This document shows positions 41,821-44,164 of a stretch of DNA of 44,164 bases, one piece after another. Each line of letters begins with the position of its first letter. The stretch's first letter is position 1. The notes beneath the pieces are model-generated. The model saw only the letters and a list, made by a program, of their open reading frames with translations, did no database searches and had not been told where the DNA came from. The DNA comes from Planctomycetia bacterium. Lineage in GTDB: Bacteria > Planctomycetota > Planctomycetia > Pirellulales > PNKZ01. The DNA is taken from NCBI GenBank assembly GCA_021413845.1, contig JAIOPP010000100.1, positions 1 to 44,164 of the forward strand. The letters are read 5' to 3'. The position numbers and the translations under genes are program-made.

Positions 41821-43428
41821 TTAGGCTTCGCGCTGGAATTCGATATGCCGCTGCCAATGCTCGTTGTCGAGGTGCGGGAAGTCGAGCCGGAGATGCGTGC
41901 CGCGACTTTCATTGCGTCGCAACGCGGCTTCGACCATCAACCGCGACACGACGAGCATGTTCTGAAGTTCCCAACCTTGCGGCGAAGTGAACTGCCGATT
42001 GACGACGTAGCCGGACCAGCGATCGATCGTTTCCGCGGCTTCGACCAGGCCCGCCTCTTCGCGGCGGACGCCGACGCTGTGCCACATCAGGCTTTTGAGC
42101 GAGTTGCGAATATCGGCGATATCGAGCAACTCCGGCGATTGTTCCAGCGGCGGGTTCTCCAGCGGCGGCACGCGGAAATCGTCGGCGATATTCAACGCGG
42201 CCTGCGATGCTCCTTCGCCGGCATGCGCACCGAAGACGAGTCCTTCGAGGAGGCTGTTCGACGCCAGGCGATTGGCGCCGTGCAGGCCGGTGGAAGTCAC
42301 TTCGCCGGCGGCCCAGAGGCCGGGCAGCGTCGTGCGGCCTTCGGCGTCGGTCGTGACGCCGCCGATCATATAATGGGCCCCCGGACGAACCGGGATTCGA
42401 TCGCGCGTAATGTCGAGGCTGAATTCGGCGCAGAATGCCGCGATGCCGGGGAAGCGTTTCCGCACGCGAGCCGGATCGAGATGCGAAAGGTCGAGATAGA
42501 CGTTCGGGTGGCGCGTCTGTTCCATCCGGCTGACGATCGCTTGACTCACGACATCGCGCGGCGCGAGCTCGCCGCGCTCGTCGAACTCGAACATGAAGCG
42601 CTTTCCAGCGCGATCGATGAGATACGCCCCTTCGCCGCGCATCGCCTCGGTGATGAGGTTGCGGCTGCTGCCGGCGATATAAAGCACGGTCGGATGGAAT
42701 TGCATGAACTCCATATCGCGCAGCTCGGCACCGGCGCGATAGGCGATGGCATGGCCGTCGCCGGTCGCGACGTCGGGGTTCGTGGTCTCGCGATAGATTT
42801 GCCCCGCTCCGCCCGTGCAAAGAATCGTCTGTTTGGCCCAGACGAGCGTTTTGCCGTGTTTGGGATTCCAAACCAGTGCGCCGCGCACGACACCGTCGAA
42901 CGTCAGGAGATCGAGCGTAAAGGTGTCGGACCAATTGTCGACGTTGCCGAGCCGCTTCGTCTTGTCGATCACGGCCCGCATGACTTCGCGACCGGTGGCG
43001 TCGCCTAAGGCATGCACGATTCGATCGTGGCTGTGACCTCCTTCGCGGCCGAGCGCGAGCTCGCCGGCTTCGAGATCGAACTTTGCGCCCCACTCGATCA
43101 ACTCGCGAATGCGTCGGGGAGCTTCGCGGACGACGAGTTCGACGATCGCTTCGTCGCAAAGATCGCCGCCGGCGCGAAGCGTATCGGCCACGTGATTCGC
43201 GAAGCAATCCTCGGGATCCATGACGCCGGCGATGCCCCCTTGGGCATACTGGCTATTCGACTGCTGCAGCGCGAGCTTCGTGATGACGAGGACGTTGAGC
43301 GCAGGATCGATGGCGAGCGCAGCGCGCAGGCCGGCAAGCCCGCCGCCGATGATGAGCACGTCGGTGAAGTGGTGAGGAACCCGTTTCGGGTGAAAGGGAA
43401 CGAGATAGCGTCGGCCGAGTGGACCCAT
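41821..43428 (-). CDS. nadB: L-aspartate oxidase
   Basis: A 535-residue flavoprotein starting at ATG 43428. FAD site VLIIGGGLAGLRAALAI (about 24-40). The catalytic and substrate-binding motifs of NadB are all visible: SNSQYAQGGIAG, GREGGHSHDRIVHA, FMQFHPTVLY, TEAMRGEGA, HYMIGGV and GANRLASNSLLEGLVFG. The helical C-terminal domain (LMWHSVGVRREEAGL) is present. NadB oxidises L-aspartate to iminoaspartate, the first step of de novo NAD synthesis, and needs NadA, which is not in the window. It is first in a likely two-gene unit with the phosphoesterase-domain gene. Confidence 0.95.
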   Translation of the reverse strand: MGPLGRRYLVPFHPKRVPHHFTDVLIIGGGLAGLRAALAIDPALNVLVITKLALQQSNSQYAQGGIAGVMDPEDCFANHVADTLRAGGDLCDEAIVELVVREAPRRIRELIEWGAKFDLEAGELALGREGGHSHDRIVHALGDATGREVMRAVIDKTKRLGNVDNWSDTFTLDLLTFDGVVRGALVWNPKHGKTLVWAKQTILCTGGAGQIYRETTNPDVATGDGHAIAYRAGAELRDMEFMQFHPTVLYIAGSSRNLITEAMRGEGAYLIDRAGKRFMFEFDERGELAPRDVVSQAIVSRMEQTRHPNVYLDLSHLDPARVRKRFPGIAAFCAEFSLDITRDRIPVRPGAHYMIGGVTTDAEGRTTLPGLWAAGEVTSTGLHGANRLASNSLLEGLVFGAHAGEGASQAALNIADDFRVPPLENPPLEQSPELLDIADIRNSLKSLMWHSVGVRREEAGLVEAAETIDRWSGYVVNRQFTSPQGWELQNMLVVSRLMVEAALRRNESRGTHLRLDFPHLDNEHWQRHIEFQREA

Positions 43429-43745
43429 AGAAAAAGCGTCGCAGGAGAGAGGGACGGTGACGGAAAGCCGTCGGATCCATTATTCCCTCGATCGCGGTGC
43501 AGTGCCACGTATCGAGCGGTGCTAGCGACGGGCTTTCGTCGGGAACGGCGAAGCTTGTGAACTGCGAAGCTCGGAAACAGCGCAGCGTGGAAAAACAAAA
43601 ACGGCCCGCCGCGCGACGAACTTCGAGGAGCTTGTCCTGAAAGTCCGTGGCGCCGCGAGCCGAATTCGACGGCGACCCACTACTAGAGATCGCGGCGTCG
43701 AAAGAAGATGGGAGAGCCGGTTCGCAGTCGTTCCGGCTTGAGGCG
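43429..43745. other. Intergenic region, 317 bases
   Basis: It lies upstream of nadB and downstream of the 42-residue zinc-ribbon gene, both on the minus strand. On the minus strand a T-rich tract (complement of 43591-43601) follows GC-rich sequence and may end the zinc-ribbon transcript. No coding frame or repeat is convincing. Confidence 0.5.
43590..43672 (-). terminator. Possible terminator of the zinc-ribbon gene
   Basis: On the minus strand GGCTCGC can pair with GCGGGCC (one wobble), immediately before TTTTTGTTTTT. The loop is long and the stem short, so this is a weak candidate. Confidence 0.3.
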
Positions 43746-43874
43746 TTAGTTCTTAGGTTGGACGGCAGCGCACCGCTTGCAGCGCTTCATGCGGCGGTTG
43801 ATCGCAGCGTTGCACTTAGGGCAGCGGAGAGTCTTACGCAGACGCGTCATCGGAGTTTTTGGGCGTTTACCCAT
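43746..43874 (-). CDS. 42-residue zinc-ribbon protein
   Basis: Starting at ATG 43874, the product opens MGKRPKTPMTRLRKTLRCPK and contains CPKC and CKRC pairs separated by 12 residues, a compact zinc ribbon. It is very basic (many Arg and Lys), fitting RNA or ribosome binding, like small ribosomal or ribosome-associated proteins. The frame can be extended to 44012, but the extension is not basic or family-like. I do not recognise a named family. Its size, charge and paired cysteines argue for a real gene rather than a chance frame. Confidence 0.7.
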   Translation of the reverse strand: MGKRPKTPMTRLRKTLRCPKCNAAINRRMKRCKRCAAVQPKN

Positions 43875-44075
43875 GGCACTACTCGCAGTCTTAAAAACGG
43901 GGATAAGCAACTCAGGATAAATACTTCCTGAGATCGTGCAAGGGGGACTGGCCGCTAGTTTTTGGGTTTTTGTCGCGGAGTGCGGACGATTGCCGGCACG
44001 CTTGGTTCGCAACTCTCGGTATTTTCGGCAGAGTCGACGGCGAAACTCGAACTCTTCCGCTTCAGCCGCGAGGTC

Positions 44076-44164
44076 TTATGCCCCGAGCTTACCCCACTGC
44101 ATGAAGGTGAAAAGTTGCGTGAGCCACGGCTGCGTCCACGGATTCCAAGTCGGGAACGTGACCG
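44076..44164 (-). CDS. 3' end of a gene entering from the right edge
   Basis: The last 28 codons of a minus-strand frame are seen (VTFPTWNPWTQPWLTQ, then LFTFMQWGKLGA and a TAA at 44078-44076). The aromatic-rich, in-frame sequence up to the edge looks coding rather than random. The product is unknown because the body of the gene lies outside the window. It is upstream of the zinc-ribbon gene on the same strand, about 200 bases away. Confidence 0.5.
   Translation of the reverse strand, partial: VTFPTWNPWTQPWLTQLFTFMQWGKLGA

Noticed and set aside
1-44164. CRISPR array, tRNA/rRNA, insertion sequence or prophage
   Set aside because: No regular direct repeats with spacers, no cloverleaf or GTTCGA-type T-arm in context, and no transposase, integrase or phage proteins were seen.

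Overview
The window looks like a chromosome segment of a planctomycete, probably of the Pirellulales type. The evidence is high GC content and repeated classes of exported protein familiar from that phylum: a DUF1598 protein, PQQ-like beta-propeller proteins, alanine/cysteine-rich secreted proteins, a Spo0M/arrestin-like DUF3592 membrane protein, a squalene-cyclase-like/DUF4159 protein, and Tat-signalled Gfo/Idh/MocA and FAD oxidoreductases. Genes are mostly single or in short groups of two or three, many with ATGA start/stop overlaps. I see no rRNA, tRNA, CRISPR array, transposase, integrase or phage gene.

Layout. 1-1510: edge-truncated secreted Pro/Tyr/Ala-rich protein (minus). 1857-4173: tightly coupled three-gene minus-strand operon (DUF3592 membrane protein, small arrestin-like protein, P-loop ATPase). 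4415-5872: PQQ-like beta-propeller protein. 5884-5988: REP-like inverted repeat between convergent genes. 5969-8172: LarA-like protein coupled to a YgfZ/GcvT-like protein. 8424-12406: three-part lipoprotein and a divergent phosphoglycerate-kinase-like protein. 12451-13579: divergent HPt and response-regulator pair. 13936-16649: Cys-rich secreted protein, strong terminator and DUF1598 protein. 16748-19912: hypothetical exported protein, DedA and ApbE (minus). 20081-21067: c-type cytochrome-like protein, facing a Cys-rich secreted protein across a bidirectional terminator. 22106-24971: OprP-type porin, DUF2237 protein and six-TM protein. 25175-29965: Gfo/Idh/MocA oxidoreductase, structured intergenic region, membrane-anchored vWA protein and a second PQQ-like protein. 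30341-32703: 59-aa lipoprotein, SMP-30 lactonase and orphan MoxR. 32886-38372: cyclase-repeat/DUF4159 protein with a broken end, folD, and an FAD oxidoreductase with an acidic repeat tail. 38411-40428: HemW and RNase Z. 40668-44164: small membrane protein, LigD-type phosphoesterase domain, nadB, 42-aa zinc-ribbon protein, and the 3' end of another gene.

The recognisable housekeeping content covers one-carbon folate metabolism (FolD), NAD synthesis (NadB), haem handling or radical SAM chemistry (HemW), tRNA 3' processing (RNase Z) and FMN insertion into periplasmic proteins (ApbE). Much of the rest is envelope biology: porin, lipoproteins, Cys-rich and Pro-rich wall-type proteins, vWA, PQQ-like and DUF1598 proteins.

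The best candidates for undescribed biology are the DUF3592/arrestin-like/ATPase operon, the PGK paralogue with altered substrate and nucleotide motifs, the LarA homologue that lacks the cofactor lysine region, and the lipoprotein carrying a cysteine-free thioredoxin-like domain. All calls come from reading motifs by eye; no database search was run.
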